Shown one piece after another: positions 50,574 to 62,887 of a DNA stretch of 64,000 nucleotides. Each line of letters opens with the position of its first letter. Within the stretch, counting starts at the first letter, position 1. The notes beneath the pieces were generated by a model that worked only from the letters and a program-made list of their open reading frames with translations, searched no databases and had not been told where the DNA came from. Source of the stretch: Actinia tenebrosa (lineage: Eukaryota; Cnidaria; Anthozoa; Actiniaria; Actiniidae); assembly GCF_009602425.1 (NCBI RefSeq), contig NW_022261504.1:534344-598343 (forward strand). Direction: 5' to 3'. The translations under genes were made by a program, and so were the position numbers.

Positions 50574-53500
50574 ATGGAGAAGGAGAGTCCAAACAAGGCG
50601 CCCGTCTCCTTGCCGGGATGTGCTACAGTGGTATTAGTCATCTTGGTTGTGGCCTCGTTGTCTATGTCAGCTGCGGCCATGTGGGAAATCTTTAATCTCA
50701 AACAAGAGTTACGAGATCAGGAAGTTGTTATTCGTCATTTGCAGGCTTCTCAGAAGCCAGATACTGAGTCGGGAATGGCAAAGCACCAACAAGAACAGGC
50801 AAAGCTCAAAGAAACGGCCCAAATGCTCCTGTCTAAGGTGTCCATATTTTGTAACTGAATAACCTTGTGTATTTAGTCAAGCTTATTCATGCCTAGTAAT
50901 GATTATCAATCCAATAATTTGATCGTGAATAATGTACTCAGGCAATGTTTATACTGCGTGAATTTTTTTTCTTTGACGTTACCAATGTTCAAGCAACTCT
51001 AACATAACAAGACAATGAAATCGCAATGGAGACGTATTTTGAAACCAAATCTGGCTCAATATCTAATACAAAATTGATATTTGATCGAAGCTCCTAAACA
51101 AAATCATTATTTATAATTTAGAGAAAATATTTCGAGATTGCTGTCTATTTTGACGTCATTAAGGCCTAGAATCATGCACGACTCCGTGGTAATGCTACCG
51201 ATTGATAAATTTAATTCATTGATCTGCTTTGCTTATGTTTTGGTCTCTAACTGCAAATAATTCAGCGTATGGCATTACTTTTATAAGGAGTGATATGTTC
51301 CAACATCAGTCATCGTCAACAAGAGCTCGCCGTTATGCGATTAATGGTTTTTAAATGTGTATTGCGTGAGTGTGAACTTGGGAATTGTTCATTGTTTTGC
51401 AACTATAAAGGCTAAGTTTGGTTTCCGGGTTTTCTCCTATTTCTTAGGTACGTCAATTGGAAATTAGAAACCGTGTGGCTCGAGCTGTTCAAAGATGTCG
51501 ATGTAAACAAGGTAGGAATTAATGAAACCTCAAGGAGATACACATCGAAATGTAATAGGTCAATAAGGTTTTTGTATCGTTCTGACGTGCAATGTAGTCT
51601 GCAAGCCTGTCTGTAAGTCTCAATATTGGTTGAATTTTCTATCAATGGCTTCAAATATCTTACCCAACGAGGGCAGAAAACGAAAATGCACAAAATGGTA
51701 ACGATAATTACAAGTAAATTTTGTCAGTCAAGAAAAGGACCAGAAAGAAATAGAAGATGGTTATTATTAATGAATGAGGCATCAAACGAGTTCAATCGTA
51801 TCGACAAGACACAAGAATATATAAAAATACCGTTCCAGGAAAGAAGCAGTACAATTGTTACTCACAGGCATTTCAATGGTTTATATAACACGAATCAAAT
51901 TTAGCATTCGCCAAATATTCACCTGGCCTCTCGAGAGTGTGTTTTTGCTTTGTACATTGCAAAAGTGTTTTTTTCAGAAGACTATTCTTTTACGTTTTGG
52001 TTTTATCTCAGTAGTGTTGTTTAGTAAAGCGTGACCTATGAACAAAGTCCGACAATTTATCATACTATATTGATATCCTGGATTATTCATAGCAATGTCA
52101 CGCAAGTGTGTAAATACCTTGGAAAGTCAATGTTGTTTTGTCTGGTCTCAACAAAACAGTTTTTTTGACTAGATACGCAGATATACTTTAACAGAAGTCG
52201 GTGTCAAATAAGAAAGGCGCCGTGCACTTGCAATCCCTCTAAGAGCATTTTTTCCAATGTCTAATTAACAATTGATGTTTTGCCAACATTTACCACTAAC
52301 GACTGGGCATAGAGGGATGCATTCTTTTAATGTCTACAAGTGCACCGTATCCGACAATGACTAGCATTGCTATACTATATTATATTTGCAAATGTTTTAA
52401 ATAAATAAATAAATTATGGGATTAACAGTGGATTCCACAGGGTGGCTCCTCTTCCTCTGGTTTTTAATTTCACGGACATCGCAATACCCAAGCCAATAAA
52501 AACGAATGAACGAAATTTCCATTCATTTCTACTCTATTTGTTACAGGTCCCCCAGGTCCGAGAGGTCCTAGAGGGCCAAGGGGTAAGTAAAGATAGGCAT
52601 GTTATGAAAGTGTTTATGATGAACGCTTCTACCAATGATGGGTTCTAATCCAGAGGGGAGTTCTCCTTTGGATATCAGAAAAGAATGTTGAATGCAGAAT
52701 TCAAAGATAGGCAGGAATTTTTACTGGTCTTTAAAAGAGATTGAGAATAGTGCTTCAGATGGATCCACGCATGGACAACCAAAGAAGACCCTTAAAGGAA
52801 ACCAAGAGGAACCAAGAGATGCAACTCTACCTACATGTGTGAGGAAATACGCGAATGGATCCGTGTTGAAATTGGTGCCCCCATCGATAAAATTAAAACC
52901 TTACTTATGTTAAGGATATTTCTTGGTTTTAACCAGTAAATAGACTAATGTAATCTCTCTCATACTTAACACATGCATATTAGCTAATTGCTAATTTAGA
53001 CCGAAATAAATACAATAGAATAGCTCAGACGTAAATGTACCGTACGGAAAGAACAATTCTGGCACAATGTATCAGCTAAAAGGTCTGTGTTTATTTCTCA
53101 GGTAAGAGGAGAAAAAGAGGCCGCAAAGGTAACTGACCAACTAATGCTACTCTAAGCCGATATATAACACCAGCAGTATAACTAGGCTTCACAGAAAGAG
53201 AAAAAAAATTCTGTTAATTAGGGCCGGGGAAATCATAACGTAACCATGTTTGCCTTAGAGTGGGGCGCTTTCGCTTTGCCGGCGTATAACAAGAGGGGCA
53301 AAAAAAGCTCTGGAGAGAATTAATTCTTTGATAAATCCAATAATATTAGCCAAGAAATTTAAGTAATTCACTTCCTTTTTCAAAAACCATGTAGGTCCAA
53401 AAGGCAATCCGGGTCCAAAAGGAGAGCCAGGACTACCGGGGCCACCGGGACCCCGAGGAAGATGCAGACCAAGAAGAGGTGGAAAATGTAAACAAGGCGA

Positions 53501-55324
53501 GTTCAAGATCGAGCTACTTTTTTCCAGAAAGTCTAATTCGGAATATTATGATGACATTAATGCCCTTATTTTCTTTTTTAGGCCTAACCGCCAGAAGTAC
53601 GACGATGGTAAGCAGCTTATCCAAACAATAAGAAATTAAACTTCGAAAACATATCTCCTACAGTTCATATCAAGGGCGGATCCAGGGGGAGGGTCGGGGG
53701 GGTCGCGACCCCCCTGTCATTCCTGAGGTCAAATGGGCTTCCTGTGGTAAAAATGCGACTGGGATTCCTTTTCCCACAAAATTTACCCCTGAGACCCCCC
53801 CTTCAAAAAACCCTGGATCCGCCCTTGCATATGCCACTGAAATTCACATAAAATACCTATGTTTACTGCCTACGAGGTCCGTACGTATCGTAAGTTATGA
53901 ACCGCAAATTGACGAACCATATTGCTTGAAATTACCGAGTCATATATATAATAGAAGTAAAGGATTCGTTTTATGGAAACAGAATAGCTTTTTCCTGGTC
54001 CAGAAGCGGCATTCCCGCAATTTAATTTTTTGGAGAATTGCTTGATAGTTTGGCCACATCTTTTGGTAAGATTATCTTTACAACTAGTTAAATAAGCGTA
54101 TATTGGATCTTTCCATGATTTATAGTTTACCGAATCAGCGCACATTGAAGGTCATGGCGGAGAGATACATCCCCAGACAGGTAGTGAAAAATGTTAGTAC
54201 AATTCGAGTTCATATATGGCGCCGTGTAGACTTGATGTCCGAGCTCTGTGCTTTTGTCATACATTCTTTTGTTGAGAAACTCATTTTGTACAGCATTGTT
54301 GGGCTGGATTTGGAAAAGCGAGACAGGGGAGCTTTTCACAATCTTTTTGCTATCCCGCAATCATATGTCTTTTTCCTGTTTCTTTAAAATCTTTGGAAAG
54401 CTTTGTAAATAGCAGAGCGAACATCGAAATTAACGAAACATTTTTTCTAGATGACATGCCATAGTCTTTTCTCGGAGTAACTCAACATTTTTGTGAATCC
54501 GCAAGATTGAAATTTTGAGAGAAAAAGCGAACGAAATGTTTCTTTTGCAAACAGCACCAAACTCGGATACCAAGTGTAGACAGAGCCCATACCATGAAAA
54601 TTAGTTTATTAAAAAATATTGCATGTACCTTCAGTTATTCATCAGTGTGCAGAAGCCGTTTCTTTGGTAAAATAAAGTTCTTTTTGGTTTACTTTTTTTT
54701 AAATTTAAAATTCAGAAAACAAGAAGAAAGTTGTAACGCGTGCGCGCAGGAAAAGGCGGGAAAATGACGCGGACGCGTCATTGGCGGGAAAACGTTTTGG
54801 CGGGAGAAAGAATAAACCATTAAGTCATTTTACACATTTTTTCGTATATTTTCATTATTCTCTTTTGTCTAATTTTTGCATTTATTTATTTATCATTTTC
54901 TTTAGTTCATCGTATAACAAACTGGAGAAAAGGCCACATCAATGGTAAAATGCGTTTCGTTGATCAAGGCATTCTTATCATCGGGGTTTCTGGCTACTAC
55001 TACGTCTATTCACAGATTTTTTACTACTCTGGCGATGCTTTTTACATGGCTCACTACCTCTATAAAAACGAAGAACCGTTAATGCGAAGTCTTTCCAGTG
55101 TGGCAGGGCCAAGACGAAAGTACAACACTAATTATAATGGCGGTGTGTTTTTTCTGCAAGCCGGAGATAGAATCACTGTTCGCGTTCCTTTTAACAAAAT
55201 CCTCTACATGAACCGCGAAACCAGTTATTTTGGAGCCTTTTTGATATTTTCATCAAGCAATTTTACAGTTGAGGCTTCTCAACAGAGCAGAAGCTCAACA
55301 CTCTCAACAATTCAGCCTCAGTAA
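50574..55324 (+). CDS. TNF-like ligand G with short collagen stalk (8 exons, 327 aa)
   Basis: Exons are 50574-50837, 51448-51511, 52547-52582, 53102-53128, 53395-53487, 53582-53607, 54126-54180 and 54906-55324, all phase-consistent. The anchor is at about 15-36 with a helical charged stalk to 88. Exon 2 ends RCRCKQ, the Cys pair seen in genes A and B. Exon 3 gives four triplets (GPP then GPR three times). Exon 4, only 27 bases, gives GKRRKRGRK, a furin-type site inside the collagen. Exon 5 adds seven more triplets, then GRCRPRRGG. The head (171-327) has SAHIEGHGG, GYYYVYSQIFYYSG, NTNYNGG, GDRITVRV and SYFGAFLIF, followed by an extra Ser/Thr/Gln tail of about 24 residues with an NFT glycosylation sequon. 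For exon 5 a donor nine bases earlier (GAG|GTGGAA) is possible but weaker. All head motifs are intact. Confidence 0.88.
53671..53827. mobile_element. MITE with CAAGGGCGGATCCAGG ends and 5-bp duplication
   Basis: CAAGGGCGGATCCAGG and CCTGGATCCGCCCTTG are exact mirrors, flanked by CATAT on both sides (53666-53670 and 53828-53832). G- and C-runs fill the interior. Ends and duplication length are like those of 41363-41667, so the two are probably related. It lies in the intron before the first-strand exon of gene G. Confidence 0.7.
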
Positions 55325-55357
55325 ATTATTTAGAAATAGCTGCAACGGATGTATGTA

Positions 55358-55560
55358 CGGTTGGTAATGCGGTGCCGGAGAAGAGTGCTCGCCTCTCACC
55401 AAGGCGACCTGGCTTCGATTCCTGGACTCGGCAAAGTATGTGAGTAGGGCTGCTCTTTTTGGGTTCTCCAGTTTTTCCTCCTTCCTCAAAAATCAACTTC
55501 TAAATTGCAATTGGAATCTAGTGGAACGAGACTTTTTTGTACACTGCGAGCAGTCCCACT
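55358..55560 (+). mobile_element. SINE-like repeat, copy 3
   Basis: The head has GCGACCTGGCTTCGATTCCTGG, with TTCGATTCC as B-box-like core. CAAAGTATGTGAGTAGGG, GGGTTCTCCAGTTTTTCCTCC and CAAAAATCAACTT follow. It begins about 35 bases past the stop codon of gene G and may form part of its 3' UTR. Confidence 0.6.
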
Positions 55561-58500
55561 TTTCACTCCAGACTTAGTAAAGACGAGTGTTTCAGTGCTG
55601 TTGACTCACACAGACACTGTAGCTGAAAGTGGACCACCCGCAGTCTAGGAACAAGAGCCACTCTGTGGATCCACTGTTTACTCCCTTTTATTCTTACTTT
55701 TATTTTTTGAAAGGTTGCTTTTTGATCCATGCACAGCCAGTTCATTGCTACATTCAGGGGCATAAATCCAGGATTTTAAAATTGGGGTTGAATATTGTCT
55801 TTTATTCCTTATATGGCAAAGAATGCACATACTGATACCACTAGTAGCTCAACAAAGGCAAAAAAGGTGAAAATATGGTGTTTCGAATTGACGGTGATTA
55901 AATTTGTGAGATTCAAGTACTGAACCAAATGAAAGTCTATCGAGATAAAATGTTTTCAATGATAAAAACATTTTTTATCATAGAAAAGGGAGAGGGAGTG
56001 GCTAGTCAACCACTCTCATCACCCCTCTTACCACTACTGACATTCAATGAATTCTCAAATTTATGGGAAGTAATCTTTCTCCATGGGGAAAAATAACCAA
56101 TTTATTCACCTTATAAAGTGGAATGAGAGATAAGAGATTAACCCTATTGAGAATATCTTTTTAAATCGAATAAGGATTTAGAAGTTGGTTTTTGCAGAGG
56201 AAGGAAAAAACTGGAGAACTTGGAGAAAACCCTTTGAAAGATTTGCTGAGAATTACTTCTTTCCCTATCAAAGTTTTTATATTTCATATGCTATGCAACA
56301 ACAAGTGGGTTTTAAAATGAATAGAAAATGGTAATTATTTTCATCAGGCTAATTACAGCAAGATAGTACGATATGGCAAGTAGTAGAGCAAAGAATACCA
56401 TCATAATAAATGAATGAAAATTAACTGGCCTTAAAATAATGAGCTTAGAATACCAAATACTGCTTGGGCTATTTATAATAAGTATCTCATCTTAAAAGTT
56501 TCAACTTAGAATTTCTAATTAAAAAATTATAAACACGCTATTTTTGAGATTTAATGAAGTTATAAGTAAAAATGATGGAGTTTCTTATTCTTCTTGATTC
56601 AAACTATAAATAGGTCACATAACATTAGATTATGACCTCTCAGCAAGATCTTAATTACCAATTCCACTATGGCAAAACTTTGTGCTATGCCTTTCTAAAT
56701 CATTTATATATATTAATACATGCCTATTTTTTGATACATACATAACACTATAAATCAAGAAACATATTCAAGAAAGTATCAATATGTATATATATACATA
56801 TAGCTATATTGTCCAGGGGGGACTTAGGGGTGAAAGTATTAGGTATGCTTTGTCATCTCATAGGAATAAAAATTAGCAGTTTGGGTATCATTTAGGGGTG
56901 TGAAAAATAAATTTAGAATTTCAGCATTTCTTGGTATCTTTTAAAGGAAAAGCCTGTGGTTTTGATTTTTTTATTTTAGAAACCAAGTTTTTTATGGTAG
57001 AAAATTTTTGGTGTACATCTTTGAACTAAGCCATAGTTTAAATTTTACCACTGTTTTATGATTATTGTATGATATCTCTTAGGTGTTCAAAATGTCCAGC
57101 CATAACCTTTTTAAACACTTTCAATACTTTAGGAGTATTCTTGAAAATTTCTGATAAGCATACTCAATACTTTTCCTTGGATCCCTCCCCCCAGGTATTC
57201 TTTATATTGTAATCATTAGAATATTGGGTGATCATTAGGATGCCATTACAAACTACTATGTTCTACATGCATACAGTTTTTAGAGACACATGTACAGATT
57301 AGCTAGAGCTTAGTTATTAGCAGGGATTATTTCTATGGGAGATCAACTTGTGAAAAAGTGCAAACATTATTAAAATGTACATAATTTTATACATTGTACA
57401 TAAAAATATAACTATGTAAATATCCTTGCAATCATAAAATATTAATTAAATAAATAAATGCTTTTCAAAAATATCCTTTTCTTATTTGTAAATTTAATTA
57501 TTGCAAAACTTTTTCAGACTTTTGTTTTAGATGATAAAAAAAATTGTGATATTGTTTGTTTTTCAGAGTTCTTTATGTAAAACAGTCAAATCTACAATCA
57601 TGTAATGCAAACTTCCTGTTTGTTAGGAAATTGCTTTCTGGGTGTGGCTTAATTAGCATAAAGGGTTATTGAAGAAGCTAGAATTTCATTTGTTTGATAG
57701 GGGAGGGAGAGGAAAGGATATATAGAATATATTGTTTTTCTTAGAGTTTTCTAACAACAATTCCTGCAAGGGTTTGTCTCCTTTTTTTATAGCCCATGAT
57801 GCACTACCATGCTAGAAAGTCTAAATCTGGTGGACCTTTTACTAGTTGTTCTCAAATGATGTTTTGACTCCTTTTAAAATTTACTGTATATCCCCTAACC
57901 TCCCCCCTACTAGACAAATAGTGAACACTCCCATATTTCGAAAATAAAGCCAAATGTTTATGGAATATAAATCAAAATTATATCTTTAAATGTCTTAGAA
58001 CCAATGTACACAGCAAGTACCAGAAATTTAGAATACATTTTACTAGAAAGCTTACAAAATCAAAGGCTTAAATAAATACTAAATAAAACTTTCAAGCTCA
58101 AAGTATTTCCATAAGAATAATCTATCCGATTTACTTCGTAAAATTATACTCAATTTCCAGAATTTCCTACAGGAGAATTAAATCAAATATAAGCTTAATA
58201 AGCTTAAATCTTGAGCACATGTTATGTATACAATGTCTGTCTTGAGCAGCATGGTTTATAGTGGTGTTCAATGAACTTATCCGTTAAAAATTTCCCTAAC
58301 TCAAACGAGGAAATATAGAAGAAATATCAAGTAGAAATATTAAGAAACTTTGTTTTACCCATGGAAAGCCGAACATAAGCGAACGAAGTAAGGATTCGTG
58401 CATGTCTTTGAAAAGAACGCATGCAGTACGAAAAAGCAAGCTTGCATATTTTGATTTATGCAGCTGATATTGCCTCACGAATTTAAATTAAAAACAAAAA

Positions 58501-60953
58501 ACACTTACACTTACCATTCCGGGGACTTTTTCCATTGTTAAGCAATTTTTGAGGATTTAGATAACCTACGAAAGTCCCAAAACTGAAAGAAACCCTTTCA
58601 GAACATAAAGTAATGTCTCTCTACGCCGCAGGAATACGTGTCGTTGGAGGGGAAAACCCCTTCGTGTGCTTGGTCATGTGATGACCCCTCTATTGTATTC
58701 AAATCAGCCGAAACAGGAACATTTCCTGTGTTGTAAATTCTTTGTAGAAGATGTCAGCATGTAATTAGACTTAGTTTTCTTCCTATTATGGTCTTTGAAA
58801 TGCAAACCAGCAAGTTTACAAACAAATACTCAGGTTGGAGGGCGACTGAAATTTTCCACCACAGGAAGCCCACAAATACGAGAATTTTGTATATTGAAAA
58901 TGAAAATAAGAACATTAACTAGTTTATAACTTATAACACTACTACCCATCATTTAGTCATTTCCATTGCATAGGAAACAATATGTGGGACTTACTTAAGC
59001 CGGTAAAACCGGTCTTGAATACCCTAACCTCACAGAAGATTGCGTGATAAATAACTGACTTCCCTTTTATAACCAACCACCAACCTACTGAACAATGTAC
59101 GGTAATTCTGATTTGTATATGCGGATTGAAGGATTTATGTAATAGGGCATGGAGAAAAGGGGGTGGGTGGGAAATGAAAACCCTAAAAACCCTCCTCGCC
59201 CCGGTCCCACCTAGCCGAGTCCCCGCTACGGGTTATGAGCCAGTTAGTAGTGACCTCCTATCAGCTTCGACTGGACACCCGGAAACATATTTTGAAAGCA
59301 TTATGTGTCCTAGATAATATGGTCGCATACTACTACAATGTTAAAAATCGTGCTCGCATCGATGACATGAAAACCGGCGAAAAAGAGATATTCATAATAG
59401 TCTTAAAAGTCTCCCAAATTATGGCCATGGGGTCGTAGACCCGAGTAAAGGCTTCCGAATTCAAGTAGAATGGAGGTAGTAAAGAGTGATATTACAGCTT
59501 ATGGAACACCGGAACCACTCTTGCACTATCTCATTGAGGTCGGAAAAAGATCTACGAAAAACTCCGGAAGAACTCGAGAAGTGAGTAATAGATCCTTGCT
59601 CGATCAATGTTGGAATATCCTGAAGTTCTTTCGATAAAATTGGGATATTTAGAAATTTCATTTCCGTTTTCCTTTTGCCCTTAATGATCTACTTAATACT
59701 ATACATGCTATCTATATATTTGAAAGCGTATGGAGTAAGGAGATGCTAAGATTTGTTTGATAGAGGGCCGGAAAAATCATCATTTAATAGGCATCGTTTC
59801 TGGATAAAGGGCTGGAAGGGTTTACTTTAAATTAGCCTCCACTTTGTCGCTACTTTCTCCCTTGTGGGGAGGGAAAAGGGGCCTTTACAAAGAACGTCTG
59901 CAAAGGAGGCTAGGAGGTTTAGTGAGGTCATACGGCGTATCTTTCAACTACTTTCAAAATACCACCCCTATTTAGTTAATTTAATATGACGCCATTAAAA
60001 TTTTTGTTCTAGGAAAAACCTGATGAGATAGGTTTTGGTCATTTCCCCTCTAAATTGTGAACTCGTCAAAACACAGTTATTATCCCTACTCATATAATTA
60101 TGAGACCAAGAAAAATAATTTGAATATAAAAATAATGAATTAATATATTAATTCTTTATCTAAATCTACATTTATTTTGTCAGCAAAACTATAATAAAAA
60201 GTTATCAAGCTAATTAATAATTAATTCATTAAATGTTAATTAAATAACCAAAATTGATAAATTCAGTAATGATTGATTAATTATTATTGGTTATTTAATT
60301 AATATTCAAATATTTCGAGTAGTCACTAAGCTATTAAGCTGCTTATATATTTTCATTTTCGATTTGAAGATCCTGCTACAGTAAAAATCTATCCATCATA
60401 TTTTTATTCGTACGATCAGAAGTATCAAACTTGCTTTCATAATATTATCTTCAAAAAAGTACTTTAATCCAAACAAGCTTATAACCTTTGCATTGTCAAT
60501 GAAATCCGTAGAAATCACATATCGGTGAACGTTTTAATTTTTTTTTCCGTTGACCTTGATTTAAGCTACCTACAAGGTCATTTTATTGTATTCCATTGAT
60601 GTCTGATGAACTCACGAAAAAACCTGTGGGCAAATAATGATCATAGCAAGAAATACTTTTATTTTCCGAATTAATGGTCCATGAAAAAATCAATGATGAT
60701 TTTCAAAAACTGTGTGCGTAGCAATAATCAAATCTACCCAATCAGCAATTATGTCCAAAACATAAATAAAAACACCCTTTCTTATCAACTTATCATTCCA
60801 TCTCATGTTGCTTACCGTTGACGACGGATCATTATTATCTCAGTGTGAGCTAACGTTGATGAGACTGATCGATCGCAGAGGTGGTAAAGCCAAAATAACT
60901 AACCTATAATTATTAACTGTGTGTGTCACGCTGCATGCTCCACTGTCTTAAGC
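55561..60953. other. Long intergenic region before TNF gene H
   Basis: Over 5 kb, mostly AT-rich, without a gene I can support. Short TA runs occur near 56787-56800. Near 60220-60300 an AT-rich inverted repeat pairs TTAATTAAATAACCAA with TTGGTTATTTAATTAA. Open frames near 59126-59440 read across a degenerate repeat-like stretch and match nothing I recognise. The promoter of gene H should lie in the last few hundred bases. Confidence 0.4.
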
Positions 60954-62887
60954 ATGGGCCAAAACACTGAGGATAAACTAGAAACGAGTCAAAGAAATTG
61001 CTGTTTCTGCGGCACAACGACTCGAAAAATCTACATACTGATCTTCCTGATAGCAATACTTAATATCGCTATCTGGGGAAGTCTTGTCGCAGCACATCTA
61101 CACCAAAGAAACGAGCTTCGTGAATTAAGAAAATCTTCTACCATAGCCATAGCTGAATGCAGGCGACATGTGGCTTCAATAAACCCGAAACTTCACCAAG
61201 ATCGCATTAATAATATGTCGATTCAGCGAAATATTATCCGCAAATCCTCAAGAAATATCGAGGTTGGTTTGTATTTAAAAACCCTGGTCTAACAGGTCTT
61301 GGATAACTATAGATGCGAGAGAGTATTGCATTTCAGGAATGAAGCCTTCATTTCCGGAAGATTCCCGAATAATTCTTGTTTACGACCTTTTTACTAAAAC
61401 GTTCTTTAACATTTCTTTTCAGCGACTCAAAGAAACTAAAAATGTCTCCCCTCGACAAGCAAAACTCAAGGTGCCAACAAGTAAGTAAAAAGTACTTTTT
61501 GGTGTACGTTGTAAAACAAGTTTAAGTAGAAGATTTTTCGTCTTTTATTATCATAACTTGTGACCTTTGAGTATATTCGTGCTTCTAGTGTTTATGGCGA
61601 GTGGGCCAATGATGCTGAAGTGAATCTCTTGTTTTTAACAACAAAAAGGTGCTAAATACAGTTAAGCGTGTTAATTGAATTAATGAGCCAAAAGTGTTTG
61701 GTGTTAAATTGTTTTGAAATGCTTTTTTCCCTTGCGACAAGGCTCGAAAGGCACTTCCTTGTTTCGCCATTTCATCACGTGCATTATAATAGCTATCATG
61801 TCGCAAATCCTTTCATGGTGTTCTAAAAATGAACTCACACAAGTAAAAATTCCAAAACTCTACATTAAAATATAATTTATAGATCTTGTAAGTATTTTTG
61901 GCTCTAGCTTTTGAAATTCCTTTGCTGTTTTGAAAGACCCCCATCAAGTTTTCTCATAATAAGTTTTTTTTTCTTAAGAGACCAGTTGTTGCTCTTCTTT
62001 TTACAGTTATTCAACTTTGAAAAGCGACAAAACAAACAAGGCACGCGTTAAACTTTTTTCCACTTTAATGTTATCACCGAGTTATATCACCGAGACAGAT
62101 GGCTGTCGGCTGTCTGTAATGTTATTGTCGAGCCCTGCACCGTTTTCTTTAAAGGTGTCATTTTTGGCCATTGTAGAACGAAATAATATCTTTGGAATCT
62201 AATCAAGTCCCTTCATTGCCTTAGGTTGTCCTTTCCAGAAACGAAGAAGGCTTTGCTCATTAATTGCGAGAGAAGGTATAAATATCATAGGTTTCTCAAA
62301 TCTAGAGCTATAGATCCACCATCAACCCAGCGTTTCATCAAATCCTATCTTTTAGATCGTACGTGCATTGTCGACTAATAGAAAACATCTTCCATCAACT
62401 GCACATACTTACGCTCTAATTACGATACAAATAATCTTCAAAGTTACTTATATCTAAGAAGATAACTGCACTAAAGCAATTTCTATGAAGATTCTTCATA
62501 AACTACTTCCTGATCATCACGAATTAATTGATGCTAAGATTAATCACAAAATAATATCATTAAACAAAATTATTAAAATAAAGGTATGTATAGATGAAAT
62601 GTGTGCGTGTGTTTTACTGGTGAATTGAAAATTAACTCCTCAGTTATAAATGGTGTTTTTCTCAGTAAAAACCCATGTAAACCACATAGGAAGTCAAAGA
62701 ATTCATCAAATTGATTACTCCACAATATTTGGACTGTTGTTCTTCCTTCTTTTCTTGGCACGTCTTCAAATTTGATATAAACATGTGTCTTTTTCTTTTG
62801 TAGTGTCCAGACATGTACAGTTAAACTTGACTGAATTACGAAAGGAAGTCAATGAATTACGAATGAAAATCAATAATGTGCAGCAAG
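60954..62887 (+). CDS. TNF-like ligand H, N-terminal part with coiled-coil stalk (continues off the window)
   Basis: Only the 5' part is present. Exons are 60954-61262, 61423-61480, 62225-62275 and 62804-62887, with phases 0, 0-1, 1-1 and 1-1 as in the other members. Residues 1-26 are a cytosolic tail with CCFC, about 27-48 a membrane anchor rich in Ile/Leu, then a stalk. Exon 3 gives CPFQKRRRLC, joining the Cys pair and furin-type site found in the short exons of A, B and G. Exon 4 gives NLTELRKEVNELRMKINNV, a coiled coil in the place where other members have collagen. The head exon would lie beyond 64000. Family assignment rests on array position, exon phases and the anchor/furin/stalk order, since no TNF domain is visible. 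An upstream GTG frame (60921) is unnecessary; the ATG at 60954 fits. Confidence 0.6.
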
